A program made the translations under genes and the position numbers. Below are positions 1-11,260 of a stretch of 64,000 bases of DNA, piece by piece. Source of the DNA: Pleodorina starrii (taxonomy: Eukaryota; Chlorophyta; Chlorophyceae; Chlamydomonadales; Volvocaceae); NCBI GenBank assembly GCA_030267565.1, contig BRXU01000004.1:7022001-7086000 (forward strand), read 5' to 3'. The notes beneath the pieces were generated by a model. It had not been told where the DNA came from. It did not search any database and saw only the letters and a program-made list of their open reading frames with translations. Numbering within the stretch: the stretch's first letter is position 1; the number at the start of each line of letters is the position of its first letter.

Positions 1-232
1 CCCAGGTCTGAAGGCATTTCCACGCCGACCCAGAACGTCTCTAATGTGACCTGCTCCCAGCAGCGGGCGCGAGGTGGCGCGAAGAGGTGGTAACACAGCG
101 GAAAAAAGGCAGCGGTGCTCGTACATCTGCTGTCCTGTCATCAACTTGTCACGGCTTTCTACGGTCATATTTTATCTTTGTTTTACAGGTTTCCAAAACC
201 TATCTCACCCCCACCCCGCCTCTGTGCGCCAG

Positions 233-3200
233 GTGCTGTGCCTCCGAGAGAGCAGCCGCGGCGGCGGGCGCCTGGACCCGCAGCGCTCCCTGCTGCTCAG
301 CGTGGTGCTGCCAACCATCTCCCCCACCACCACTGAACCCGGCACCACCACCGACACGGGCAGCAGCAGCAGCAGGCCGCCGCCAGTTCCTCCCCCGACG
401 TCATCAGCTGCCGGCGCAGCGGCGGATCGGCGCTGTCCGGAGGCGGTGGGCTGGGAGGCCAACGCCCAGGGTCGGCTGCTGCCAAGGTGGGGTGGGGCGG
501 ACCGAGGGGGGAGCGGGGAGCCGGCAGGCGGAGGGATGTTGCCACCACCGGGCCTTTTATCCTTTACTTTCTATATAAATATCTAGTACTTCGTTTTTTC
601 TACCATTGGCTTCACAAAACACGCTGTTAGGCGTTTTTGAAACAATAACGTATGAGAAGACGGTTGGGGAGTTGCGGGAATTGAACCCACGACCTCTCGC
701 ACCCTAAGCGAGAATCATACCACTAGACCAAACTCCCAGATGCAATAAAGAGGGAGTTTCAGTATCATTACAAAAGCTAACCCCCCATCCCCATCTCTGC
801 CCGTGCCTCTGCCTGTCCAGGTTCCTGGACCTGGGTCCTCATCTGCGGCCCGAGGCCCAGGCTGAGCAGGCGGTGGACCTCAATTTGCGGCTGATGCGGT
901 GGAGAGCGGTTCCGGAGCTGGAGGTCGGGGCCATGGCGGCGACAAAGTGCCTGCTGCTGGGTGGGTGGCCGGCTGGCAGGCGCGTGCGCTAGATGCGCCG
1001 GGCCTGTCGGATGTGGGGAGGACGGACGATTGCGGCGGGTTGAGGCTGAGGCGAAGACCAGCCCTAAGGCCACTTTGGGCGCATCAGGTGGGGGGGAGAG
1101 AAGGGCGTGACGATGGGGCTGTGCGGCTGTACGATACTGTTTTGGCAAGGCAGCAGACCGCCAACACCCCAGCCCCTGCCCATCATCAATGCGGCGCAGT
1201 GAGTGGTCGCATGGGGCCTCTGCACTTTCAAACGGACCGACTCTTTTGTTCGACTTTCCTTCACCGACCCTACCCGACCCACGCCCATCCGGCCCCCACA
1301 CGACAGGCGCCGGCACGCTGGGCTGCGCCGTGGGCCGCACGCTGCAGGCCTGGGGTGTACGGCACATAACCCTGGTGGACAGCGGCCGGGTGGCGTTCTC
1401 CAACCCAGTACGGCAGTCGCTGTACACGTTTGAGGACTGCCTGGGAGGCGGCAGGTGCGCCGCCGCTGCTTCCGAGCGCGAAGCCTCCCCTTCCCCACTC
1501 CGTGCACCTTGCACCGTGTGTTGCGCTGACGTTGCAAAGGCGGACCCGCCAGGGGCCTCGGTTGAACTCACCGGGCGGTTGGAACCAACGGATAGACCTA
1601 CCTACCTCGCAGGCGCCCCCTGTCTTCCTCTTCTACGAACCTGCGCCGCACTGCTTCTCACCTCGCCCGGCCCCGCCCCGCTCTGTCCGGCCCCGCGTCC
1701 CTTGCACACTCCGGGCCGCCCGCCCGCCCGCCCGCCCTCCCTCCACTGCCCACAGGCCCAAGGCGGAGGCAGCCGCAGAGGCGCTCCGGCGCATCTTCCC
1801 CTCCGCCGTCACCAGCGGCCTGCAGCTGTCCATCCCCATGCCCGGCCACCCGCCCGCCGGGCCCGCGGACGAGCAGTTGCTGCAGCAGGTGGGACCGCCA
1901 GGCCTCGGGGGAACCGGACCGGGGGCCGCACCGGGGCAGCTTCGAAACAGCGCGACGCGGCGCGGCGCGGCGAGGCTCCACCCGCAACGCGTGCGTCCGG
2001 CGAGTCTCGCGTGACGCACGGGATGTGACTACCCCACGGCGCGTTGACTGCCCCATAGGCTGCGCTACTGCCCTAATGCCGGCTCCCTTTCCTTTTCATC
2101 TCGTTCGTGCTCGTGCTCGTTCCAGAGCCCCTGCCGCATTTCCCAGGACGCTTCCGAAGCGCCGCCGCGTCGTCCCGTCCCGCCCCACCTGTCCCCCCTC
2201 GTTCTGCCGCCTCCTCCTCCCGTGCCGTCCCCCCTCCTCCCAGGCCACCCAGCAGCTTGACGAGCTGGTCTCCCAGCACGACGCCGTGTTCCTCCTCACC
2301 GACACCCGCGAGTCCCGCTGGCTGCCCGCCCTGCTGGCGGCCACCCACGGCAAGATTGCCATCACAGCCGCCGTCGGATTCGACTCCTTCCTCGTCATGA
2401 GACACGGCGCGCCGCCAGGCGCAGCCAATGAGCCGCAGCCGCCGAAGGCGGCGCCTTCGGCGCCGGGGGCGCCGCCTTCGGCGGCGGCGCCTTCGGCGCC
2501 GCCGCCGCCGCCGCTTGCGCGGCGGCGGCTGGGCTGTTACTTTTGCAACGACGTGTTCGCTCCGGCCAACAGCACGCGGGACCGGTCTCTGGACCAGCAG
2601 TGCACGGTGGCGCGGCCGGGTCTGGCGCCGGTGGCGGGGGCTCTGGCGGTGGAGCTGCTGGCGGCGATGGTGCAGCACGGCGGACCAGGCGAGGCGGCGG
2701 CCGTGTGCGCGCCGCCGCCCAGCCTCGCTGAGCAGCAGCCGGGTGGGTGCTGGGCGGGGGCTGGGCGGTTGCGGGTGGGCTTATGCAGTATCCGGCGGCC
2801 ACGTCGTCCCACGTGTATTGCAGGACGGCATCCCCCACGTGTCAAACCCGCACAGTCTAAACCTTCAAACCGGCCCCGCGTGGTGTACCGGTATCAATCG
2901 CCTGCCTGAACCCCGCCTCGGCAGCCCTCACCTCGCCCCAGGACCCACGCCGGTCGAGTTCGATTCCCCAAATCCCCAAACCCCCTTAACCTCCACCAAG
3001 ACCTTCACCACACCTTCGACACCCTGCTCCAACCGCCCCAACCGCCCTAACCGCCCGCAGGCGACCCTCCCCCGCTGGGCCCTGCGCCCCACATGGTTCG
3101 CGGCCAGCTGTCTTCCTTCGGCCAGGTGCTGATGGAGGGCTGGGCGTTCGGGCAGTGCACCGCCTGCAGCGCAGCCGTGGTGGACGCCTACCGGTGCCGC

Positions 3201-3461
3201 GGCTGGGGCCTCGTGAGGGAGGCGCTGCACTCGCCGGCGGCGCTGGAGGCGCTCACTGGGCTGGAGGAGCTGCACGCGGCGGCGGCGGCGGCTATGATGG
3301 AGGACGAGGAGGAGGAGGAGGGAGGAGAGGGGGGGGAGGAGGGGGGCGTGGGGAAGGCGGGTGATGGCGGTGACGGTGGCGGTGGGGAGGCAGGGAAGGG
3401 GGCGGGCGCGCTGGAGGGCGGGGAGGATGCGGGGGTGGAGGAGGACTGGACGGAGCTGTGA
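233..3461 (+). CDS. ATG7: ATG7, E1-like enzyme of autophagy (5'-truncated by window edge)
   Basis: ATG7 adenylates the C-terminal glycine of ATG8 and ATG12, holds it as a thioester and passes it to the E2 enzymes ATG3 and ATG10 in the cytosol. Phase-consistent exons are 233-486, 821-960, 1307-1454, 1756-1888, 2244-2742 and 3061-3461 (stop TGA), giving the last 524 residues. Seen in order: [23 protein letters not shown]; the nucleotide-binding [69 protein letters not shown]; the catalytic cysteine in [14 protein letters not shown] (codon 2601-2603); CTACS; and an acidic, glycine-rich tail. These blocks follow the order of plant ATG7. The plant protein is about 700 residues, so the N-terminal domain must start left of the window. 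The first acceptor (232) is the least certain; 188 is an alternative. An Ala/Pro-rich insertion after VMRHG is not in Arabidopsis ATG7 as I remember it. Confidence 0.93.
666..737 (-). tRNA. tRNA-Pro (AGG), nested in an ATG7 intron
   Basis: Read on the minus strand, this folds as a full cloverleaf of 72 nt. The acceptor stem pairs GGGAGTT with AACTCCC. The A box is TGGTCTAGTGG. The anticodon stem CTCGC/GCGAG encloses the loop TTAGGGT, whose anticodon AGG (plus-strand 703-705) reads proline codon CCU. The T arm contains GGGTTCAATTC, the B box. There is no intron and no encoded CCA. A TTTT run about 46 nt downstream (plus-strand AAAA at 616-619) could end RNA polymerase III transcription. The gene lies wholly inside the ATG7 intron 487-820, on the opposite strand to ATG7. 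Confidence 0.96.
2438..2500 (+). repeat. Tandem C(UUCG)G hairpins within ATG7 coding sequence
   Basis: Four perfect short inverted repeats lie back to back. GCCGCC-GAA-GGCGGC spans 2438-2452. Three hairpins with a CTTCGG centre follow at 2450-2464, 2471-2485 and 2486-2500. As RNA the last three each close with the very stable C(UUCG)G tetraloop. They encode the Ala/Pro/Ser-rich insertion of ATG7 and are in frame. Confidence 0.85.
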
Positions 3462-5450
3462 GGCTTGGCTGCTTGACTGGGCGGTAGGGGTCGATGGGCT
3501 GTTGGGAGGAGGGTCAAGAGAGTTGTGGAAGCGCTGCGGCTGCGGCCGGGCATGTGGCGCTCCTTGCCTCTTGCCCCTTCCCCCCGCCCAGCCCCTCTCC
3601 GACTTGGCCCCAGAAAGGCAGCTGTGCGCCCCCCGGACGGGAGCTTATCACTTCCTGGCCCCCCGGGCTCCCTGGCTGCTGCCCCGGGCTCCATGTGCTT
3701 TCGGTTGCTCCCACAGCCCCGGCCTTGTGGCAAGGGGGTCCGGGGATGGCGGAGGTTTTGAAGGAGAGGGGCGGGGAGGGGAGGGGGCCCTGTAATGCTG
3801 TGCCCCGCGCGGGGCGCGTGAGAAAGTGCCTGGAAGTGCTCCGTAAAAGAAGGGAAGGGTAAAGGAGGACACTGTCCGAAGGGCATGGGGGCAAGAAGGG
3901 GGGGACGACACCCGCAGGCACTGGGGGGTAACGCCGGGCCTCTTGCGCTGGGAATGCCGGCATCTTGTGCTGGGTATGCAGGTGCGGTCATGAAGGTTTG
4001 TATGTGATCGTTACGTTGCCAGGCTCGTGTGTGGATCTGCACACATTGGTTATTTCTATCTCGCGGTGTGGATCCAACTTTTGGATAGCGGAGGAAGGAT
4101 TGGTGCATGGCGTGGAGAGGCACGGGTGACGGGAGCGTGCTGCCGTGGTGGGTGAGCCGCAGACCGGAGGGGGCGACATTGTGGGAAAGCGCAGCCCGTG
4201 GGATGCCGCCTACGCGCCACGTAGGCAGGCATGGTGCGTGCGTGCGTCGCTGCCGAGGAGCGCTTCTGCTGTATCTTGTTCGCGCTATCTCCTTTGTCGA
4301 GAGAGGCCCGGGGCCGCTGGTGGTCGCTGGTTGCGGGGCGGTGGCCCACCGGGAGGGGGGGCGGTGAAGGCAGGCGTGCTGCCGTGTAAATGACCGGCGG
4401 GGCATTCCCGTCGCGGCGCCCAACGCCGCTGGTTTACATTGTAGCCAGAGGATGCCAAATCAGGACCGATTACTGCTGACAGTGTACCGGTACGTACAGA
4501 GGTTCGTCAGCTCAGAGCGCATCATCACGATAGGCTCGCAAACCAAGAGCCTTGGGGGTATGCTCGGTATCAAAAACGGTACGGTACCCCGCTGCCTTTC
4601 GATCTGGGTTTTCGGGGAGACTAAGTTGCTGCCTCCTGGCGGCCTCAGCTGCGGTGGGGGGCTGGCGGCAAGGCGATGGCTGCGGGGGCGGAGGGTGCTG
4701 GCGCGCTAGCCGCTGGCCGCCAGAGCCCGACGACGGCGGCCGTCGGCGGCACAGGCCGTCATCATTTCTGACCGGGGCTCATGACCGCCCCCATGATCCT
4801 TCACACATGCACAAATACTATTGACAGCCTATCCGTCACCAGGAGTATCGTGCATGGTCGACGGCCCGTCTCCATGCCATGCATTGCGAAGCTGTACATT
4901 TGTTTGATCGTGCTGTACATCCGCTAAGTTTCTGCCTGCATATGAATAAGGATCATAAGCAATGATTAGCTTTGCAAGTTTGAAGCGCGCGCCTAGCCGC
5001 CTTCGGCAGCGGCACTTGTCGTTGCTTGAAATGAGGCGAGAGTGCGACCCAAGGGACACCAAGCAGGTCGCCGAATGCACTACAGACGCGTCGCATGTAG
5101 TAAAGAAAAGACGTCATAATAGGGGATAAAATATAATGCTTACATAGTGGTTGATTGGTATTTGCATGCCTGCGACTGCTTCCAGGCGTTAGTGGCAGTA
5201 GGTCCGAGCACATTGCCTCTTCCGCCAAGGTTTATTGAGGAGATACAAGATAATTATTGTGCAATTTGTTGCATGTGTAATTGGCTTGAATGCGTGGGAG
5301 TTGGGGAGTTGAGGCACCCCGCGTCGGGCCCTCTTGGGCGTCTGAGATCCTCGGCCGAGATGAACTTATTGCCGCGAGTCGCACAATTTCAATAGGCTTG
5401 AAGTGTTAACTTACTTCTTCAGACCTCACTACCTCACCGTCGCTTGAAAA
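3462..5450. other. Intergenic region between ATG7 and PSAI
   Basis: This holds the ATG7 3' UTR, with TGTAA signals at 3791-3795 and 4385-4389, and the PSAI promoter. An AT-rich AAAATATAAT stretch near 5127-5136 is a possible TATA-like element. Short GTAC-rich palindromic stretches occur around 4485-4590. I see no supportable gene here. Confidence 0.6.
3791..3795 (+). terminator. TGTAA poly(A) signal, ATG7
   Basis: TGTAA is the usual nuclear poly(A) signal of Chlamydomonas and its relatives. This copy lies 330 nt after the ATG7 stop codon. Another copy lies at 4385-4389. Confidence 0.55.
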
Positions 5451-6171
5451 ATGGCCCTGCGTGCTACTCTCGCCAAGCCGGCCGTGCGCCCTCAGGCTGC
5501 GCGCGCCTCCGTCAAGCCGGTGGCTGCCCTGAAGCCTGCTCACGCTAAGCTGGCGCTGGCTGGTGTTGCTTCGCTGGCGATGCTGGCGTCGACCAACTCG
5601 GTGCGTTGGAATTTCAGCCAGCACCGACCGTGGGTGGTTTTCCATCTCGCGAGAACAGCAGCCTCCTGCCGCAGGGCTAGCAGTTACAATATTGCAGCTC
5701 ACTGATTTGCGCTGGATCAGCCGACATGTACTTAGGCGGGGGGTGTACAAGTCCCTGATTCGTCGGCAAAGGAGTTGGATTGCTCCGCGATAAGAAGGAA
5801 GCAAGCATTCCTAAATAGATCTGAACAGATCAATTTTCAGTTTTCGCTATCATAACACGGTGTGAGGGCAGACAGCCCACGGATAGTGACCGATCGACGT
5901 TGACGTTGTTGTATACTTGCAGCAGGCTGAGGCTCCAAGCGCCTTGGCTTGACATCCTTTCCTTGACTAACCTATCTTGCCCCTCTTCATATGCTTGCAG
6001 GCTGAGGCCTCGCAGGTCATCGCCACCGTGGCCAGCGCTGCGGAGGGCTACCCCTTCGTGCCCCCGGCCTGGGCTCCGTCGGTCCTCGTGCCCCTGACCG
6101 GCCTGGTCCTGCCGGCCATCGCGATGGCTACGCTGTTCGTCTACATTGAGAAGGAGGCTCCCTCCTCGTAA
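5451..6171 (+). CDS. PSAI: Photosystem I reaction centre subunit VIII (PsaI), nuclear-encoded
   Basis: PsaI is a small single-span thylakoid protein at the edge of photosystem I near PsaL, where it helps hold PsaL and the light-harvesting contact region. Two exons, 5451-5600 and 6001-6171 (stop TAA), encode 106 residues. Residues 1-50 are a transit region rich in Ala, Lys, Arg and Val, with a hydrophobic stretch (LALAGVASLAMLAS) typical of thylakoid targeting. The mature end carries the family signature: APSVLVPLTGLVLPAIAMA, then LFVYIEKE, matching plastid-encoded PsaI (PSIFVPLVGLVFPAIAMA). In land plants psaI is a plastid gene, whereas green algae of this group carry it in the nucleus. The start ATG follows GAAAA and is followed by GCC, a good algal context. 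The intron joins in phase 0. Confidence 0.95.
5912..5949 (+). other. Partial duplicate of the PSAI exon 2 splice acceptor
   Basis: TTGCAGCAGGCTGAGGC here nearly repeats the true acceptor and exon start (TTGCAG then GCTGAGGC) about 78 bp downstream. Splicing to it would add about nine residues and then meet a TGA, so it is a decoy or a truncating alternative site rather than a coding exon. Confidence 0.6.
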
Positions 6172-6576
6172 ATGTGCCCCAGCCTCTGCTGGCGCACGAC
6201 GCTCCTTTGCTGTGTGGGTTGTGGATGGAGCGCCTCGTCACGAGGGGGCGAGCTACGAGCTAATCTCACCGGCTGGAGTCTCTGTATAAATAGCAGCTTG
6301 CGGCGGATGAGGGAGGGTTTTCCCTGTCTTAACCTGTCGTGGCCGGTCAGCGCACTTGTGTATATGGGTGTGCGTACCCGGCTTCACATGCAACCCCGCC
6401 AGGACCGAAGGCCACGGCCCGCTGGCACCATGTGCCTGGGCACCGCCTCTGTCGCGTTTTTGCGGGTTGGACGATCGAGGAGGCATTTTGTGAAACGTGG
6501 TTGCTTCTGGAGGGCGTTCCGTGTGTAGTAAGAGAAGAGCGACTTGATTCCTGTCTGGGCCATCCTTGTGCTCGGA

Positions 6577-6581
6577 TGTAA
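6577..6581 (+). terminator. TGTAA poly(A) signal, PSAI
   Basis: TGTAA lies about 405 nt after the PSAI stop, just short of the opposing gene's signal. Confidence 0.65.
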
Positions 6582-6632
6582 CCCGCAATTTGGTGCAATT
6601 CTTGTCCCACGCCTCCCGCTCTGTTCGTTCGT

Positions 6633-6637
6633 TTACA
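6633..6637 (-). terminator. TGTAA poly(A) signal, SET-domain gene
   Basis: Read on the minus strand this is TGTAA, about 205 nt after the methyltransferase stop. It lies beyond the PSAI signal, so the two transcripts probably end within tens of bases of each other or overlap. Confidence 0.6.
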
Positions 6638-6841
6638 TCATGTCCGAACGAACTCGGAATAGGTATGGGGGGAAGTGTTCAACCAAGGAGAAGATCTTGC
6701 TGATCATTTCCGCGAGTGAAAGGCGTAGTTCTGACCCACGGCCGCACCTGTGATCGAACGCAGCAATTGCAGAATCATTTCCACAGAAAGAAATGCTCCA
6801 CTATGAAACCTGTCGATCCCCACAGCGCTGTACAGCGCCCA

Positions 6842-9800
6842 TCACACTTGAAACCCAAATGCAAACTGAGCAGCAGCGAACCGCCCAGAAGCGTCTGCTT
6901 CATGGCTGGCACCAGTGCCAGGCATGGTCGCCCCCTTCGCGCGGCCCTCAGCCTCGGCTGCGCCCCCACTCGCCTCGCCACCACCACCCGCCACGAAAGC
7001 TTTCCCCCCGCCTTCCGACTTCACCGCCCCGTCCCCGGAGCTCCCTGCCACTAGCGACCGGTGCAGCGCTCCCTTGCGCCGCACAGCCTCCCGCAAGCTC
7101 AGCAGTGCCTCCTTCTCCGGCTTCCGAGCCAACACGGCCGCGTACAGCCGCGGCGGCAGCGCCTCCCGCCTCGCCAGTAGCCGCTCGTCCTCCTCCAGAC
7201 CGGAGCCGTACCGGCCGAGCATGCGCTCCACAATAGCGCCGTACACCCGCGCAACGCGCGCCAGCGCCGCCTCTCCGCCAGCCGCTGCCGCCGCCACCGC
7301 AGCCGCCGCCCGCGCCTGCGCCGCCGCCTTACCGCCCAACCTGCTCCTGCCCTTGCCCTTCTGCTTGCGGCCGTCGGCGCCTTGCTGCCCCGCCGCCGCC
7401 GCCGCCGCCGCGGCCGCAACCGCCCGGTTGGCGCTGGCCTGTACGGCCGCCGCGTCAGCGTACGGCGCCAGCAGCAGGTACATGAGCGCCGTCATGTGGG
7501 TCGGCGGGGGCCGATCCGCAAACACCTTGAACACGTGGTGCTGCGGCAGCAGACCGCAGCGCTGCGCCAGGCGCAGCCGAGCGGCCACGTCGCGCCGCAC
7601 CGCTGCCGAAGCGGCCGATGCGGCCTGGGCCTCGGCACCGCCATTGCCACCGCCGCCACCGCCACCGCTGCTGCTGGTGCTGCCGGGGCCGGGGCCAGCG
7701 GCCGGGGTATCGCCGGTGCCGGCCTCGGCCTCGGCTTGCAGCAGCTCCGTCGCTGCCCTGACCACGAAGCCGAGTGGGACCTGCGGGGCAGGGACGGGAA
7801 TGGTGACACCGAGTGGTATTCCCCTGGGCCCCGCACTGCATGTTTGGTGCTGCATCACTGGCGCTGGTGTGACACCCCGTGATGGACTGCCAGAATCCCA
7901 ACCAGGGTCGGGAATGCGCGGAACCGTGGGGGCTGCAGCAGTGCAATGGCCTCAAACCAACCCAAATCAACCAAACCAACCCTCATACAGTGCAGCACGG
8001 CACAGGAGTGCAGTACAGTGCAGTACAGTGCAGTACCCTACCTGTACGTGGTTGTTCCGGTTGCGCTCCTCCACGAAGCCGTACCCCCTCAGCAGCTCGG
8101 CATTCGACAGCTCCCCGTAGTTGTTGACCAGCTCCTGGCCCCGGGGGATGTCCCGCGTGGCAATCATTTGGAGCAAGTGCCTTTGGGGAAGGGGGAAGGG
8201 GGGAAGGGGGGAGGGTGGAGGTGCAGGTGGCGGTTGCGGTGGAGGTGGTGGGGGTGGTGGCGGTTGCGGGATCAGCCAATCAACGTGGGCAAGAGGCGAT
8301 GTGGGCACTGGGCAGGAGAGGACGGAGAGGTGGGGATGGAAGGCGGCGCCGCGAGGGCGCGACCGTTGACCGGGCTCCGAAACACACACGACCGCGTCAC
8401 CGCCATCACCGCCTTCCTTAACACCGGAGGCCCTGCGTGCCACTTGCCACAGGCAAGGCATCTTGTGTCCAGTTAACCCCTTCCAGGCAACTCCCCGACG
8501 TTAACTGCATCAAGCCCGCAGGCCACTTCCCGCCCCACTCTCCATTTGCCCCTTGCACTGCACCTCTCCACCCCCATCCCACCCCCACCCCGCGCGGGGT
8601 TGCGGCGGGGCACCCCACCCTGCGGCTTCGTCTCGTCTCCACTCCACTCCACTCCACTCCACTCCACTCCACTCCACTCCACTCCACTCCACCCCGCTCC
8701 GCCCCACCTCTTGGCGCAGTGGTAGAGCCTCACGTTGACCCGCCCCGTGATATGGTTGAGCAGGTCCCACACGGGGACCATCGCCTGGTACTTGTCGTCC
8801 CCCAGGATGAAGCTGTACGACGCCACGGCGCACGTGGCCCAGCGGTACAGGTCGTACCCCTCCTTGCCGGCGGGCATCCCCAACTCGGGGTGCTCCCGAA
8901 TGAAGGGCTCCACCACCTCGGACCACAGCACCGGAATCTGCACCCCGGGGGGGAGGGGGGGAGGGGGAGGGGGAGGGGAATCATTCAACAAATCAAACCT
9001 CTTCGGCCATTCAAGCCCAGCACCCGCTGGACATCCCCCGCTGGACATCCCTGGTAGCCTGGTTGTTTACTCCTATTGGTTGGTTTCCGGTGCCTGATTA
9101 AGAAGGCGAAAGAGAAAGCAGCCCAAGGAAGCGGACAGGCCGGCCGCCACACGGACAAGAAAGAGTCTAACGAAAGTGCCACACTGCACACGGGGCCTTT
9201 CGGGAATGACGTAGGCGTAGAGGGAAGGAGAGAAGGGATATGGGCGGAACGCTGCCACTTTCCACGTTTCCGATCTTTTGGCTCGAAGTGAGGCAGGTGG
9301 CGCGGCGCGGGCCGGTACGGCACTTGCCTGCGTGGGCGCGTCGGCTGGGTGCTGCACCCTGCCCATCATCTTGTCGTACGCTGCCGTACCGCGGAGCTCC
9401 CGGAACTCTGAGCGCTGCGGGGGAAACGAGACGCGGGGGGGGGGGGGGCGCTCAGCACCACCCTCAGCAGACATTGCGCAACATTGGAGCTACGGTCGGG
9501 CGCTTGGGTGCGGATGGCGGGCAGCGATCAGCGACGAGCGGGCGGCAAGCCAACCCTGCTCGTCGCCGCTGTGAGCAAGCTTCGCCATCGCCATCGCCAG
9601 GTGCAAAGTGCGTCAAGTCATGTCAAGTCACGTCATGTCACGTCATCGGTGCTGGTTCCGGCGTGGCCTGCCGGGCCGGGCTGGGCCGGGCCGGGCCGCC
9701 CCAGCTGCTATGGCGTGCTGGGCGCAGGGACTACAGGACCGTCTAGGCTGACGTTGTCGTCCAACGGTATGCCGTACCTTCCAGTACAGCGGCATGTGCG

Positions 9801-10913
9801 TCATGTCGTCGGGTATGAGGCTGAGGTAAGGCTCCCAGCGCGACTCCTTGCCCCGCGACTTCTCGTACATCACAGCGATGATGAGGCCCTGGATCTGGGG
9901 ATGTCGTACAGGACGGTACCGGCGATTACACAGTGACTCAGTCAGAGGCGCACTGGCGGCCGATAGTGGCTTATGAGACAGCCAGGCATCCACCATCCGT
10001 TCTGAACCCACCTAGCCAAAGCACTTGCTTGACCTCCACCCGCTCACCTCCAGAATCTCGTCATCAGCCGGCTTGCACATGCCCTCCTCTGCACGGGGGG
10101 GAGCAGCAGGGAGCAGCAGGGCTGACTGGGTTGGTCTTGGCCGCACCGTTTCAACAGACTGTCGTATAGTACGGGAGTCGATGGTGCTACACTGTTCACC
10201 AGGCGCCGCCGGCGACCCCGCCCCGCCCGTTCCCGGCGCAGCGACCCCCCCTTCCCCCCTTGCGGCGACCCCGCAGCACCCCTAGCGTTGCACTGCACTG
10301 CACCTGCACACGCCGCTCGGCTAAGGGCCACCATGGAGGGGGCTCCACCCCAGAGAGGGGTCTGTCTGATCGTGGGGGCTAACGCGGCCTCGAACTCCTA
10401 GATGGGCCTTATCAAGGCAACCAAGCGGCGCCGGGAACCCTCCAGGCACCCAGGCACCCACCCTCCAGGATCTCCCGGATGCTGCAGTTGTCCGCCATCA
10501 GAACGGCGTCGTCCGGAACCTCCACGACCACCTCCCCTGAGGTACGAGGATTTTTGAGGGGAAGGAGTTGCGGGTGAACAGAGAATGGATCCGGATAACT
10601 GGAACGGCGAAGGGAGGTTGTGTGCCCCCGGCTGTCCAGCCCTCCAGCGCACGCACGCACCCATCTTGATGTTGCGGCTGGCCACCAAAGCCCGCCCTGT
10701 GTCGGGGAGCACCGTCAGGTGGGAGCTGGGGAAGCGCACTCGCTCCTCCTGACACCATGCCAGGAATTCCTTCTCGCCCGGGGTGGCGCCGGTGCAGCCC
10801 ACAGGGCTGCGGAAACCCCCGGCGGCGCAATTGGCATCCTGTGGTGCAGTGCTGGCGGCGGAGTTTGAGCCAGGAACGCCGCAACTTTTTTGCTTGGCTG
10901 AGGGCTTGGCCAT
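6842..10913 (-). CDS. SETD6-like SET-domain protein lysine N-methyltransferase
   Basis: Enzymes of the SETD6/RKM/Rubisco-LSMT class move a methyl group from S-adenosylmethionine to lysines of non-histone proteins. Eight minus-strand exons join in phase: 10913-10661, 10536-10462, 10088-10048, 9894-9778, 9414-9358, 8937-8708, 8180-8042 and 7780-6842 (616 residues). Family features in order are: EFLAWCQEERVRFP and GRALVASRNIKMGEVVVEVP at the start of the SET domain; SRWEPYLSLIP; the inserted helical region ending in VLWSEVVEPFIREHPEL; YSFILGDD; the SET motif VPVWDLLNHITGRVNV; and IPRGQELVNNYGELSNAELL followed by RGYGFVEE, which holds the NxYG active-site motif. The last exon begins like a substrate-binding C domain (LAQRCGLLPQHHVFKV) and is swollen with Ala/Gly runs. 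Closest remembered relatives are SETD6 and its plant counterpart; the substrate cannot be told. It faces PSAI 3'-to-3' and shares its 5' region with the gene at 11261. Confidence 0.88.
8639..8691. repeat. (ACTCC)n microsatellite
   Basis: About ten perfect pentamer copies lie in the intron 8181-8707 of the SET-domain gene, just downstream of the donor at 8707. Confidence 0.95.
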
Positions 10914-11260
10914 TGTGGTTGCCGCTGGGACGGCGTTCCGGCTAATGAGTCCGAATTGCGTTCAATTGGACTGCTGTCGGTTTAAATATGGAGCACCTAT
11001 CATTTATGGATACCAAATTGACACGAATGGTGGAGTACCCCGTTTTAACGCAGGGACCGTTGCACCAACGATTGCGTACGGCAATTAGCTAGTGTTAGGG
11101 AGGTTGAGATCGGTACAGTGTGAGCATCGCCCTAGCTTGGATGCGTGAAATTATCCCAGGCAAAACAGAATTACGCTGATACGGCTTCTAGAGCCGTCAT
11201 TCGTTCTCCATACGAGCCCTTTCGATAGGCTGACTGCAGATCTGGAGTAGATTATCAACA
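10914..11260. promoter_or_regulatory. Shared divergent promoter region
   Basis: These 347 bp separate the start codons of the SET-domain gene (-) and the gene at 11261 (+), so both promoters and 5' UTRs must fit here. It is more AT-rich than the neighbouring exons. No defined element is recognised. Confidence 0.55.

Larger units (their letters stand above)
6172..6841. other. Shared 3' region of PSAI (+) and the SET-domain gene (-)
   Basis: This is a 670-bp convergent intergenic stretch holding both 3' UTRs. The PSAI signal TGTAA is at 6577-6581, and a minus-strand TGTAA (TTACA on plus) is at 6633-6637. No further gene is seen. Confidence 0.65.

Noticed and set aside
74..232. Coding use of the frame starting at 74 that runs into the ATG7 exon
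   Set aside because: Similarity to ATG7 begins only around 233, and an acceptor-like CGCCAG precedes it. The upstream residues do not match ATG7.
5923..5949. An extra PSAI exon at the upstream acceptor
   Set aside because: It runs into TGA after about nine codons and is replaced cleanly by the acceptor at 6000.
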